In this document: positions 27,501 through 41,395 of the stretch, piece after piece
How the letters are laid out: each line of letters opens with the position of its first letter
Numbering within the stretch: the stretch's first letter is position 1
DNA from: Hetaerina americana
Lineage: Eukaryota > Arthropoda > Insecta > Odonata > Calopterygidae
Length of the DNA stretch: 64,000 nt
Direction of reading: 5' to 3'
Assembly: GCA_022747635.1 (NCBI GenBank)
Contig: JAKTNV010000001.1
Coordinates: 38,283,351-38,347,350, forward strand
Notes under the pieces: generated by a model
Told to the model about the DNA's origin: nothing
The model's input: the letters and a program-made list of their open reading frames with translations, nothing else
Databases searched by the model: none
Translations under genes and position numbers: made by a program

Positions 27501-30500
27501 CGGAGGGCCCGTTCCCTTCGAAATATTTTATCACGGAATAAAACCACATTCAAATTATTCCCATGTAACTATCACTTTAAATAAAGGTCGAAGATTTTTC
27601 TTGTATGTTAAATTGTCACGTGTAATCGCTTTCGGGCTATTAACGTTCACTCTCTTAATCTGGGATGGAATGATACAGCGTCATGAGTGATTGATAATTT
27701 TCAGACAGCTTTCGCAAGAATAGCATTGATCGTTTTCATACTATGTAGAGCACTGAGAAATGCTTGGGATAAGTCTGTTGATTTTTTCATCCATAATATT
27801 TATCATCGATGATTTTTTCATCAATAATTTCATTGATACTGTTATTTAAATACATTTTTGCTTTTAAAAAGTGACGTTTAATTCACTAAATGAATTATAT
27901 AAACTTTATTTTGGCAAAAACACTACCACAGCCTCTTTTCTCAAATCGTGTAATGAACCCACACCCAGATGCCACTAGGGTGCTAGGTATTTTCGCAAAC
28001 TTCCATGGCTAAACTACCTGCCGTCAGCCGATATCATTGCGTAGCAGTTCAAACCTAATTTCCTAGTAATGGAGGCATATAATTGAGCACAATCTTTCAA
28101 AGGGAACATACCCACCGTAAATTACCAAATGTAGCATTTAAAGAGCAATTTAAACAGCGGATAATCAATACCTACCAGAGAAATGATGAGGAAACCGAAG
28201 TAAATGTAGATTAATTTGATGCATGTTAAAGAGAAGAGTCGGACGGGTGAGAAACAAGAACCTCATTTCCATATTTTCCTTCAAATTACTTTTCCCAGAA
28301 TCAGTGATCCTTAACGAGAATCGAAGCGGGGCATTTGATCTACGTCACAAGATTTTCCAAAAAATGGCAGGTTATTGAATATTTTACCACGGGTTTTCTT
28401 AGGCGATGAGAAAATCACTCACTCAAACTTGCGATTTTCGCTCCTTTAATACATTCATTTAATATAGACATCAATGGGATAACTACAGTAATATAAACCC
28501 AACGGTTTCATCGACAAAAATGATATTTTTTTCAATGCAAGGAGCAGAAAACAAGGCTTTGATGTAAGTGGTACACTTTTGCAACTTTTAGTCGTTTATT
28601 AATCTTTTATGACAACATTTTAATTCTTAGTTTCATGGAATGGTACTTCTTACTTGTCGACTTCCCCTTCGATTGAATCCGTAAATTAGCGAATGAATAA
28701 TGCACACTTCATAATTTTAAGAACTTAATTTCGTTCATAGGAGAAGAATGCGATTGGTTGTAAAGTAATTGAAGAACTTAAAGGAGATTGTTTTGCTTGA
28801 GCCTTTCAATTTTGATCCCACGGATTGCGGATTAAAAATCCACATAAACATGTTAGCATGTAGGCCTGCAATAGCGCATGGAATGAGAAGATCAGTATAT
28901 TAGCCATCAGAAAAGAAGAAAATTCCCGAGCATACAATGTAACCAATAACAAAAACAGCCGCTTGAGTGAAATATATTTCGAAGTTAGCAAGAAAACAAA
29001 ATTTACCGCAGGAATAATAAATGTATTCTAAAAATTAGAGATAATATATGGGCATTATTGGCGAAAAATGACTAAACGACCATCACATTGAGTTATTACC
29101 TCGACTACTCGATTATACTGTGATGTTCTTGCGAATAAAATGATGGATTGCTGCTTTCTAAGCTTATGTCAATTTTTTTCCAATGATCAGGTACACTCAT
29201 ATGAAGGGATACTTCCATGCATGATTTTCTTCGTAGATCCTGAGAATACGCAATCCCGACAAAACCTTTATTCTACTAATATTTCCCGGCATCATTCAGT
29301 CATGTTGATTAACTAGTATGTTGGTTATAATGACCTAGAATATTTATCCCCATCGCTGAACATCCTCCAAATGTGAGGTTATATGCAGAATTCCGCACAG
29401 TTTGAAGGGAGTAAACTAAATAAAAGATTGACAGAAAGGAAATAATGCTTTTTGTTAGGTTTGCCAAATATTTCACATACATACACGTTCCTATGATTAA
29501 AAACAACGGAATATTTGTACTATGAGAGGGCACACAATGCTGTACGGGGAATTAACGCCGAAAGTCCATATACAGCGTGGCCAAATGAAGACCGATATTA
29601 AATCAGTCACCTCACTTCAAGAATCGACTCAGCATAGAAATGAAGCTTCAACGACCTAGTTCCTTGAGGCAACTTCCACTGATGGATACTCACTCCCCGG
29701 GACGCTTGTTGATTGGCGCCAATTCCATAGACATTGAGCCACAAAAAGATCCTGAGGCTTACCGGTATATACATAATAACCGTTCGTTTACTGCTCCCTA
29801 GTATTTGAAGTGTGTCGGCAAACGTTTGCTGACTGACCAGACTAAAGGTGACTCTTCACCACCAAACTGGGGAGCGATTTTACTTGCTACAGCTTCGTAG
29901 GTATGCGTATCCACAGCTGCGTCAAGGTAATGGAATTATTACAAGCAAAAGCTTCTTGAATAAATATATTTCTTCGTTTCATCTATGGTACTTTTTATTA
30001 GGACTCATATGTGTGCCAGTTCTTATTTCACGCCGGTCTCAAAAGAAAATGAGCGTTACCCACAGGTATTTATTTGATTCTTCGTCAATTGAGAATGCAC
30101 TTATTATTTTTCAAATAAGTTATACAATCATTGAAAAATGAATGGATATTTACGTTTCAAAAGCTGATAGCATTTTTTATGCCATTCAAACCTCTCCAGT
30201 CTCGATATACAATAAAGTATTATGAATTAATGCATTTAATGTAATGAATTAATTTAATTTTAGTGAGTGGCAATCCGATCAGTACTACTATAAACACTAG
30301 GTTGGTTACACGATTTTGGAAATTTGCATACTTCAATGGCAATATTATTTTTTCAACTCGTATGAATGAACATATTTCTGCATTTCCTTATAATCGCTCC
30401 TGAGAATAAATTAAAGCTGTCAACATTTTCTGAACGGTGAGCGTACGCAGGAGCTTCTTCCACGTTAATTCGAATTTTAACGAATTTCCACAACTTGGCC

Positions 30501-31730
30501 GTCCGAGATACTTCGAACCCATAAAGTAGCTCAATTCCTATAGAGGTTTTGTTCCAAATATAGAATTCATGGTCGAAAGGACGTTCGAAAGCCTTAATGG
30601 AATTAGAATGGAGATCAGAGTGAGTCTTAAGGAGAAGATTACCGCGCTGCGGAGATTCAAATCCTAACCCATCAAGATGGAAAACCCTCGGACCACAAGA
30701 TCCTCTTTTCGTACGCTCGTCTTCTCCAATCCCCTTTCCGCTACCAGAGGATAAATTTGCTGCAGGTGTAAGACCGCGTGTCCGCAAATCCGACTGCTTT
30801 ACCGTCGTCGCTCCCCTCCTTTGTGTCGCGGAATTTCAAAGAGAAGCAGGAAATCATTTGATGGATCAACACACACACGCACAACCGCGCAATACTTCTG
30901 AGTCGGAAAGGAATATTACGGAGCGCAACATTTATTTAGCCTTGTCGCCACGGATAAATCTTATAAGAGATTATGCAAGGCGGCGGCGAGTCGGGTGATT
31001 AGGTTTCAGGCACGACGATTGCGCAAATAGACCGAAACACGCTTTTTTTCATCTCTAGTTTCATCCGCAGACATATGGCCAGCAAATTCTGTTTCAACTC
31101 CATCCAATCCATTCCAGCTATATAAAATATGTTTGAAACAGAGCTCTTTTGAAATTTCAACCAGTCTTACGCCGAGACATTCCCCTATGCCCGCAAATTT
31201 CCGATAATCCTTTGTCACGTGCAAGGTGCGGCGACAGGAAATGGGCTTCCTTTGGCTGGATTCATTCAGTTATTTTATCCCTTAACATTTAAAATCTGGA
31301 AAAAACCAAGGCGGAAACGCCGCACACCTTGGCTCGCCATGAGAATACCCGAATAAATAAATTATGGAAACATCAATTTTATTTATTAAAATTTTATCAA
31401 TTTACTTCTGTTAACTATTTTCCTCGTAATAGATGGACGAAGAATGACAATGAGCACAATAAATTTTGTGCATAATAACAAAATTTAATTATATCAATAT
31501 GACGGCAATTCTCTTACCACCCTGCACATATGAATAATAAGTCTAAAAGTGATTTCGGGCTGAATTTTAAAATTCGCTAAATACACTGCGCGGGAAATTC
31601 AGGTGGCAACCAATTTGGGCTGGAATCAAGAAAAGTCCTCTTCCCTACCAAAGTGAAATATTCAAGGAACTCAGAGCACCTTGGGACAGACGGATAGAGG
31701 AAACCGGCATCAGATAGGGCAATAATAAAT

Positions 31731-31767
31731 ATATATACTTATATATATATATATATATATATATATG
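31731..31767. repeat. (TA)n microsatellite, short
   Basis: About 35 bp of TA repeats within AT-rich non-coding DNA. Confidence 0.9.
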
Positions 31768-32639
31768 CTAAATATTGCATAACATAACACATTCATATAA
31801 AAAATCAAGCACAGGAACTTCATAAATGATCAATTGCTAAATAATAATAGAGATAAAAATGTATGCTATGAATCGTAAAACGCGATTTCAATATTAAGGA
31901 GCGCGCGTCCAATAAAATAAAAACTATGTTTGTGTGAATAACCATCTGCCCAGTTGGTCAAAGATCATGTAATGGTTAATTTTTAGTGGTGAGGCATACA
32001 GTATGCTTACCTTGAAGTTACTTCATAACAATGAAACAAATAGCTGAAACGGCTAAGTGAAAATTAATCCCAAACATTAGAATAAAATCATGAATATTGT
32101 TGTTCGAAATAATTGTAGTTTAACTAATTCATTAACTTTTAGCATTTAAGTGCAGCTAATTTGTTCGAGCTCTTGGGCTCTATTCTGTTATGATTGGGTA
32201 TCGTGCGAGGAAAGAGAGAGTCCTTTAAACTGCCACCGACGGTGTCTGTCTCTATTATTTTATCCCGGTGGCCGAATCTACGAATTTAATTGGTGCCATG
32301 ATAATAACCCTGGCATCGCAAGGAAACTCGGGTATCCTGTACCTTTTCCTGAGTAATTCTTGCCTTCTCCTTTCGAGAATCAAGAGGGTTTCAATATAAT
32401 ATCTCCAGCAGACGAGTACGAATGACGCTCAATTTCTTCTCATTGAAATTTTTAACATGCCTAGCGGGTTTTCTCTCAAGCTCATCTAATTCCTTAATTC
32501 GCGTTTTTTCCTATGGATCCCATATACCTTCAGGGCATTCCAAATGTGGCCTACCTAAAGCGGGTTAACACCTCTCTCTTACTTTTCATCACATTTTCCC
32601 TAAGCCCGCCGAATGAAACCTGGCTTTTTTAAGACCTGC

Positions 32640-33440
32640 CCAAACATTCTTATGACGTGTGACAGACATAAAAAGTTTGATGTCAATGTAACAACAAATT
32701 ATTGGGCCTACTCTGAAATAGTTAACTCAATCCCGTGTATTTTATAATTTAGGCGTTGTTTAACATTACTTTTATTCCAAAAGTTCGGTGCAGTACATTT
32801 TCTGCCATTTAATTCTAATCCCCGTTTTTCGGACCATTCCGATATCTGATCTAAATCGTTAAAGAATAGCACGCAATCTGCGAGTGTCCTTATATATCTT
32901 TAATCCCACTGTTGTCTCCAAATAATCAAAGGTTGCTGCTTAAGTGGGAGCTTAGGTTCATTAATGCAGAACAAGAAGAGTATGAGCCCAATAACACTTC
33001 CCTGCGGCACCTCTGAAGTTAAGTCGCCTCTGATGATCTCAACCCGTCTACGACTACCATTTGTTAACGGCTACGCAAGAATTCAGTTAGTCACTTTCTC
33101 GCTCCCGCATAATATCATAATGCATAAGTTTTTCTGTCAATATCTTAAGAGGAAATTGGCCAAAGGCTTTCTTGAAATCTAAAAATACAGCATCCATTTG
33201 GGCATTTCCTTCCCCCGGCTTCAGGATATCATAAATAAAATGACTCATTGTGTTTCACAAGATCTGCTTTTCCTAACCCGAGCTTGTGACGGCCGAATTT
33301 ATTTCTATTGCCGAGATGGGCCATTATAAACGTAAAAATGATATTCTCTAAGATTTTGCAGGATATCAATGTTTAAGAAATTTGTCTGTAATAACTCCTG
33401 TCCTCCTATCGTTGCCTTCGTAGAAGGATGTTATTCGAGC
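32640..33440 (-). pseudogene. LINE reverse transcriptase remnant (palm region)
   Basis: Minus-strand frames show DFKKAFGQFPLKILTEKL (about 33130-33180), TSEVPQGSVIGLILFLF (about 32970-33020) and LADCVLFFNDLDQISEWS (about 32840-32900). They are in the order of the D-x-x-KAFD, VPQGSVLGP and YADD/CxLF palm blocks of CR1/Jockey-like LINEs. The YADD box is damaged and several stops and frameshifts intervene. The clade call is tentative. Confidence 0.8.
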
Positions 33441-33484
33441 CAGCTTCCAGGCATTCAACTTTCCATCTATTTATTCGATGAAGG

Positions 33485-33640
33485 GATTTTTGCGTGAGTG
33501 TGTGCGCTGCTGTGGGTGTAATTTTCAATGTTGTTGTTTTTCATGTGGTATTGTTTCTTTTTACAGTTGGTGACCTAACACCCCCCGCCACACGCCCTTG
33601 CGGCGGCTTGCGGGGTATTATGTAGATATAGATGTATTAA
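33485..33640 (+). repeat. Dispersed repeat family B, copy 1
   Basis: Contains GTTGGTGACCTAACACCCC, then CCTTGCGGCGGCTTGCGGGG and a GTAGATATAGATG tail. The reverse complement of the same string is at 40490-40640, and a decayed copy is near 44640. The simple GATGTAGAT tail suggests a retrotransposed end. It lies next to the LINE remnant but in the opposite orientation. Confidence 0.75.
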
Positions 33641-36600
33641 AAAAACTGTTTTTGAATGAAGTTCGATCTCTTCCACTAGTTTCTTCAGTACCTTGGTGAA
33701 TATTTTTTACGTAATGGCACAACCTTAGTGCATAAGAAAATGGTGTCATCCTGAAAACTAGACAAAAGTCAAATAGCCGTGGAAATTCGAGACCCCTGAC
33801 GGTTTTCACAGTTTCATAAAGCACGAAACATGAAATTCAAGATGAGTTATATAAATCCCTGCCAATAAGGTCCGAATCATAAAAATGAACAGCTGATCCA
33901 CGCTTCTAAAATTTGCTGACCGCGCCATGTGCTGGATTAACGAAAACATTCCGTGCGTCAATGGCTTCCTGACTTCCAGAACACGTTCAGCCCACAGCGG
34001 ATTTTTATTGCTTTCACGTCTTAATGCAGAACATGACTCCCATAAGTTGAAGTTAACAGCCGTCGGCTAGCAAGAGGACCCTGATGGGCAGCGGCGATTC
34101 CCACAAGGGTTCGCACCTTTCGGGGGAGGAAGGGAACTTGGGAGTGTGGGGAGGGTGCCGAAGGGAGGTTGGCGAGGATGGTCGGTAGGTGGCAAGGAAT
34201 GCCAAAATGAGAAGCGTGGGCAATATACTTCTTTTGTCTACTCTTTAAACAACCCCTGTCCTCCCTTGGCTCTGGAGAAATTCCTCGAAACATTGCTGCC
34301 AACCTCTGAAATGTCGCCAGTGCCTTTGTTTCCCGGCAGAAGACACGCAGAAACTTGGTGCAAGGAAAGAAGGCAGGGCGCCGGGAAAGTCCTTCAGCTC
34401 AGATCACTCGACGGGAAAAAAATTCTGAATATTAAATTGTGACGTTATTAAAATCAGAGCCTTATCTAATGTAAGGGTTCGTTAACGCTTTCGGTGGTCA
34501 TAGACACCGTTAACATTGATCGGAGATACCGTTATCAATTCAGGATTCATTTCAAAAAAGTAGAACAAACGTCATTTTTCAGTGGTGTCTACTTACCCAT
34601 TCAAATAGATGCTTATCATACAACTTCAAGGACAACGCTGAGATTACAAAATATATTTTAAGTATATTATTTTAAAATTTAGACATGAAGTAGAGGGTAC
34701 ATTATGACAGAAATGATATATCCTTGAATGACGCCGTGAGAATATTCCTACAAATCTTTTTAAATCGTGGGCACGTCGTTTCACCACTCAGTTAGGAATT
34801 CACCATCGTCGCATTTATTAAAGCTGAACGCCTGAGCGAATGAGATCAAATGGGGAAATATTTCGGAGATCAGCACTCAAAAAACCGTTCATATCCACCG
34901 CCTCAACTTTCTTTTAATTCAGATAAATTAAATACACACCAGCCGATTGAATGCATAAAATTAAGGAAACACTCACGACGTTGGAAACGGGCAGATGTGG
35001 AACTATGTGAGCCCAGCGGGGAGCCTAGTGAGGGATTTTAATGCATGGCAGTCCAAATTCCTTCCCAATGGAACTTGCTCCTGCTCATTCCTCATATCGC
35101 AGAAAACAAACAGCTGAAATACGTCTGCAACAAGTGTGACGAAAGGTTCTACGGCGTGCGGAGAAGGAAGGGAAGATCCGTTGCGGTTAATTAAAGCGTG
35201 TGGACGGGCGAGGAGGAAGGGAGAACAGGAACCTCAGAGATGATTGGCGACTTGGCTTTGGTAAAGAGCCGAACGCGTTTGATTTGCAAGGGGGAAGGGA
35301 AAAGAGGCGGGAATATAATTTCGCGCGTGGCCACTAATAGATTTTAATTTTGGCCTTCCGTGTTTCATCAATCAATCACTAACTGATGAAAAGAGCCTTT
35401 CGAAGGCTTTTAAAATTTAAAATTACCATTCGAGTACTTTACAATTACGAAGTGACACGAATCCCTTAGTAGTGATTACACCATCAGGTTGTGGAACCGT
35501 AAAAATTCATGAAGATTTTCTGTTTGCGTAAAAATGGAGGCTTTTTCCAAAGAGAACGCTCCACATGGATTTCTATCTGGATATTTGCAGAAGATACTGA
35601 TAGGAATACTCGATACTCTTCAGCAATATTTTTGAAAGAATGTTTAATTCCAGCTTAATTTCTACTCTCTGCTTATATGATGAATAACCGGCAAAGCAAA
35701 ATCGAACGTGAGTTGAAATTACCTCTCTCATGTCTCTTTTATGAAGAGGATTAGTATGCATTTATAGCCTTCAGGATTACACAGGAGTTGGCTCCTCTTT
35801 ACGAGCATTGTCATTTTAGTGTAAAAAACCTAAGTAAAAAAATGAAAAAAAAAGAAATCTACCAATCAATCCATTTTCTACAGCTGATTGCATGAATCAA
35901 ATTCAGCTTTAAAGTAACGTGAATATACGCTGAAGAAAAAAAGGTGAGCAGAAGCTTTTGCATATACTAAATTCAAGCATTTCAGCGATGTAATAGCTGG
36001 ATGACTTTGACATATGTTTCAGAGTTGTTGTGAATTCTGAAAAAAAAATCGTATGATGACACAGTCATTTCTTCACATCATTCAATACTATCCAGTCTCA
36101 GAGCGACCAGTGCTTCATCCATTTATCTACGTTTATTTGTCTGCAGAAAAACATCTCGTTTATCGCGGCATCGTATACCCACCATTTCCTTCTAAAAATA
36201 AAACCTCGATTGCCCCCCGACCTCATCATTACGTCAATCCTTCCTTGGGATACACCGAACCAGTCCATCCCCCGTCGCAGCCTAGTAAAGGAAAAATAAA
36301 GTCCAAGGTTACGGCCTCCTCGGCCGCCGAGGAAATGTTCCATGCAACAAATTTTCTCTCATAAGATATTTTTATTTCATCCCAGGAACATATCGGTGCG
36401 AGTGACCGCGAGATCGTCATGACAATATCCCACTCGACCCTCTTTTCTTCTTCACGTGCTACTCACAAGAGTACCCACATACTTCATTTCCGCACATCCT
36501 CATGAGTGTTTCCCATTCAGAAGATGCACGATTTTTGACATCATCGTCACAAAAAAAAGGGACGGGCCTGCTGAGACGTCGGCACGTTGAGGGCCATGGG

Positions 36601-39600
36601 CTGCGGTTGTGTTTGTCTTCGTGCCGCGGAGAAGAAATGATAATCCATCCACTTCCCTGTTATTGTGCGAAATAATAGCCATGGCGCCTGGAAATGGCGT
36701 TGACAGGCGTCATGCCATTGAGGTACCGTAAAGGTTTCATGATTTTTTTCCGGAAATGAGTCTTAGAGATCAAGTCGCTGAGATTAATCAATGCGGTTTC
36801 TCCAGGGCTATTGAAATATCCTTGCGTATCCTGAGGTATAGATTCCGGCATTCACAGGAAACATACGCATCGTTCCCGTGGTTATCTTTCCCGTGTAGTA
36901 ACACCATTACCAACGAATCACACATTTCTCCCGATCTAACGCGTGCGTATCGTTTCATAGGAAATATAGACACGTATAAATAACTTAAATTTACCAAATT
37001 AGGATTAACATATTTGATGTCAAAGGGCTATATTTGAATTGATTTCCGTTTACGTTCAACATTTCCAGTTTATTTTACCACTGAATTACTATCGTTGACC
37101 ACATTGGGGAATTACTGAATTTCTCTTCCATCCTATATCGGCTCTGCCGCTTGGTAATGGCTATCCTCCTCATCTTCCTTGTCTGGAAATGATTATGATT
37201 AACGAAGGACAATCGTGATTTTCATTAAAAATCCGAGGAAGCATCTCTAACCGCAGTTATTCGGAATAAGTTTGTCAGGACGACCATATTTGTGAAAAAA
37301 ATCAGTCCTATCAGTAAAAATGGGACATACGACTTGAGTATGACCTGGCGTCATAATGCTGCTGTGTTCTCAATGCAACATGACTACATAATTGTTAGCG
37401 AGGACGAAACACAACGCTCTGACATCAAGTAAACAAAAAATTGCATGCAATCAGTAAAACGCACCAAACAATTAAGAAAAACAACCTGAGAAGCTCAGGC
37501 ATTCGAATAATGAAAAAGTGAGGTTTTTAGCCAGGGTCATATTTCTCTACAATAATAAATTTCACGATTCTAAAACATTCCACAACCTGCTTCTAAAATT
37601 ACCACTTTTTAAAACTACCAATAACAAGATTCGGATGATCTCTTAATCCATAGCATTGATAAAAAAATTGAATCCTTAACAATTTATACATTTACTTGAT
37701 GCTAGTCGAGCCCTGCACAGTAATGCTGAAATACTGCAATCATCGTCTGACATTTCCTGTGCCTCTGCCTCATTAAATACCCCTATCGATCAGTTACATA
37801 GAAGTTCTTATGATTAAAAATATCAGCTTATCAGCACCAAATTTAAGGCAAACTGGCGAACGATGGATATGCGATACGCTATCCGTATTCGAAAGGCGAT
37901 TTAATCAAGTCTTCATAAAAAAAATACACCCATACGAGAGTAAACGCAAACGCAGAATTCATCAGTGGCCCAGTTTTCATATCATAAAAAATAAATCCTA
38001 TAAAATAAATAAATAACATCGGATTACATCCATCTTCTCTTCCATGGAGAACAAATCATGATTGTTTGCCACAATACTATCACGAAAACAGACCTACTAA
38101 TTGTACGGAGAAGTATTAATATACAACAAAGCAAATTCTGTATTCTTTCGCGATGTATAAAGCACCACGCAAGTAAGCGGTTCAAATATTTAGCACGTTC
38201 CCAAACTATAAATTCAAGAATAAATTTTTTAAACTTACAACAGGAAAATTTATATATCATTACTAGACGATGGCTTCTGTTTAAAAAGGAGATAATCAAA
38301 ACTAAACATCTGCAAAAAATAAATCGAAATAAAGCAAAATTTTCAGACGGGATGATAAAATTCAAAGGACTGCATCACTAGGAAATATAACCAATTAACG
38401 GCTCAAAGCGTAAGTGATCCAAACCCACAAAAATGCCTTTCGAAAGACCACCCAACACAGCATTCCTCGCTCCCTCCACAGGACTTGATCTAGCAATTAG
38501 CGCATCTCCCTTCCCCATCACGCATCCCCCTCGATTCCTTCGACTCAACCCACCTTCGCCCATAGCTGAGAAAGTTCTCTGCACGTTTTGTTTCCATGCT
38601 CTCACTCCTCCCGGGTGTCCCTCTGCCAACCCACCCTCGTCCCCTTCCCCTCACGATCGTCATGCGGAGACAAACGGGCTGCCAAAACCATAGGCGAGGG
38701 ACAAGGTCGACGATGTCCCGGGAGGCAAAGGACGTCGAGGGAGAAAGAGCGACGACAATATAATAAAAAGGGGTTTTCCTCACACACCCGTCACAACCGC
38801 CAACCTCTATCCTCCACCCACCCAATCCCCACCCATCCCATACGCGCCTTTGACGGCGAGGATTGGCGAGGGTGAGCGAGTGCTGACACTCCGGGGAGTA
38901 GTAAAGTGTCTTATTTCTTTTTTCGTGCGAGTCCTCTGGAGGCGAGGCTTGCGGCCAAGGAAGCGGCTTAGCCAAGTGCAGGGAGGGGGGCGTGAGGGGG
39001 GAGGGAGAGGCCAAACCATCGGGCTGTTGGACGAGGTTCGGGAAGTTCAACGGAAAGAAGCGCGAAGGACTGCCTATTGGGATGGGGAGCGGTGAGGGGG
39101 CGCGAGAGTAAGAGAAAAGGAGAGAGGAAGGATTACGGGGACGGCCGGGGGAAAGGATATGGCTCCGCAGAAAAGAGAGGGGACACGGCCGAAAAGTTGG
39201 CGGGAAGAACGCCTTGCCTTCAGCCCGTCTGAGCTCCTGTCGTACCCCACTCTCCCCACCTCACCTCCCTCCCTATCCCCATCCGTCCTCCCTTCCCCCA
39301 ACTCACCGCCTCCAGTCCCCAAATGAATGGCTCTGCCCGAAGAGACAAAGGGGAGATGAGTTAGCTCTTGAGTTGCGGAGGGCCGCGGGAGTGAGATGGA
39401 GGAAGCGAGATAGGTGAAGAAGGAAGACGTGGAATCTTACGAGTGAGTTTTCTCGTCCTTTTCCGCGCCCCTCCCGGTTTGAGTTCCTTTCTTTCTTTTT
39501 CCTCGGTCTCCTGGAACGGAGGAAGGAAAAGAGGGAAATTCCCCCGTGGAGGGATCGGTGAGAGGGATACGGAAGCTTCAGCCTCCAGACGCCGAATATA

Positions 39601-40489
39601 ACGCCGTCGCCAGTTTTAACGTATTACTCGTAGCGGATGGCCAAGGTCGCACGCGGCACGAAGTCACCCCTTCGAGGGTACCCTCCACCTCCCTCCCCCC
39701 TTCGGGCGCTCAAACCTCAACTGGATTCAACGAACGATGCCCAGCGCATCGCAGCACACGACTGTGTTTAAAGTCAACAACGCCAGGCTCGAGGCATCCT
39801 TCAAGAGGACGATTTACAAGTTTAAATTGCCGAGGTTAATATGGCGGGTTTCATTTTTAAATGCGTGGGAAATTCTTTCTATCATGAGCAGTTATTTCTA
39901 CAAATGTATGACACACCTATTCCGACCAACAAACGCCTATATGTATACGTTATAACTCCTATTTTCAGTAAATAGAATGTTATTGTAGTGGAGGCTTCAC
40001 AGCGTTTGTTTCTGTTTGCAGCGGTACCTCTCAAACTTTGGTTAAGGCAAGTGATTTTATATCTCATCATGAATGTTACTCAGCGACCAAGGAATGTTCT
40101 CCATTGATCGTAGAAGAGTTTGGAGTCATGCTCATTTAAGGGAAACTCTTAAATGCTTTTCCAACCCTAAAAAAACTTAAATATTTTCGAAATTATACAT
40201 CATGAAACAATTCCATAAACTTACGCCTGAAGAGATTAAATATACTAAAAACTAGAAAAATTCAAGCAGATGCCTTGCCTTGCTTGTATTTGTCCGTTAA
40301 GTAAGAAAATGGTAATTGTCGACCTTGGATTTCAATTTTAAAGTTCATAGAACACGTTAGAGACTAAAGTGGTGTACATATTCTGGCACTCTTTTTTCCC
40401 TGGAGAATTTGCTCCGGGCGAATGGAGAAATTAGTATCAAATGCTTATTCAATATACAATATAGAGCATCATCATGCTCAGCATTGAAA
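33641..40489. other. Non-coding DNA with one GC-rich island
   Basis: No recognised gene. A hairpin AGCCTT-TCG-AAGGCT lies near 35388-35410. Short open frames at 34021-34302, 36053-36364 and 38024-38365 have no recognisable motifs. The GC-rich island at 38430-39840 is listed separately. Confidence 0.5.
38430..39840. other. GC-rich, purine/pyrimidine-skewed island
   Basis: A CpG-rich block with long GGGAGG and CCTCCC tracts, in sharp contrast with AT-rich flanks. A short frame starting ATG at 39737 and running into CCGAG/GTTAAT near 39835 could be a first exon, but the donor is poor. Several overlapping frames on both strands are skew artefacts. Confidence 0.45.
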
Positions 40490-40640
40490 GCAACATCTTC
40501 ATCTACATGATACCCCGCAAGCCGCCGCAAGGGGTGTTAGGTCACCACTTATAAAAGGAAACAAAACCACATGCAAAATGAACAATTCCATAAAAACCTA
40601 AACCCACAGTGGCGTATACCATCATGCAAAAATCCTATCA
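40490..40640 (-). repeat. Dispersed repeat family B, copy 2
   Basis: Inverted relative to 33485-33640. It shares CCCCGCAAGCCGCCGCAAGG and GTGTTAGGTCACCA and the CATCTACAT tail. Identity looks high over about 120 bp. Confidence 0.75.
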
Positions 40641-41335
40641 ATTGCAACTACATACGTATACTATCATCTAATAGACAATTGCATCTTAGGATGCAGTAAG
40701 AAATTTATCCAATAACGTGCAAGCTAGAATTCGACAAGTAAGAAGCGAAATTCCACTACCACATGGACATAAAGCATACATGTACTCGTACAACGGTCTC
40801 CTCTCCAAGGACACAGGTAGGTAATAACAATGGGAATAAAAAGCAACAATGACGATCAACAAATCGGGCTTTCTAACATAATAATAAAAAAATAACGTGG
40901 ATCGCTTAGATCTGAGTGACATCAGTAGGTAGATTTGAATCAGTCATACCTTCCCAAAAGTTGGTTCTGAAATGTTTCCTTCGGCATTCAATATTCTCTT
41001 ACTTCATACGCGGTACAAAAGGTCGTTGCCAATATCGTGTTGGCCAGCGTGTACGCTATTGGTAGTTTGTAAAAGAAGTTCCTTTGGTGAGAGTTTGAAG
41101 CACCGCCAAAAAAATAAATAATCAGTGCCGCTTAACTGTTTTTTTACCACCAAAAGTGGTCAATTTAGATATCTCCGACAGTTTTTTAAGCAAGATTCCT
41201 CGCATTAAAATTCCCGATTTCATAATCACACGATAAATGTTTCTTTGAATTTAATTTCAATTAATTGCAATTAAAATATTGACTGGGATCACCGCGAGTA
41301 ATTTTTACACTTTGAAATGGATGCATTTTAATGCA

Positions 41336-41395
41336 GGTTAGCGGAAGACTCCGTTTAAGTTACTGTCGCGGCATCTCCTTAAGTCCCTTGAATTT
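41336..41395 (+). repeat. Dispersed repeat family A, copy 2
   Basis: GACTCCGTTTAAGTTACTGTCGCGGCATCTCC, shared with 43655-43712 and, inverted, with 9943-10030. Confidence 0.55.

Larger units (their letters stand above)
23796..32639. other. Non-coding DNA with a (TA)n array and one large GC-rich island
   Basis: No gene with recognisable family motifs is seen. The stretch holds the (TA)n array listed below and a purine-skewed GC-rich island at about 26395-27500. Frames in the island are low-complexity. A short frame at 30353-30787 (144 codons) is open but resembles nothing I know. Confidence 0.5.

Noticed and set aside
26719..27584. Overlapping open frames in the GC-rich island
   Set aside because: Arg/Gly/Pro-rich, overlapping in several frames, with no domain motif; best explained by base skew.
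39737..39840. Possible host first exon after a CpG-rich block
   Set aside because: The reading frame is short and the only splice donor candidate (GTTAAT) is poor; kept as a note only.
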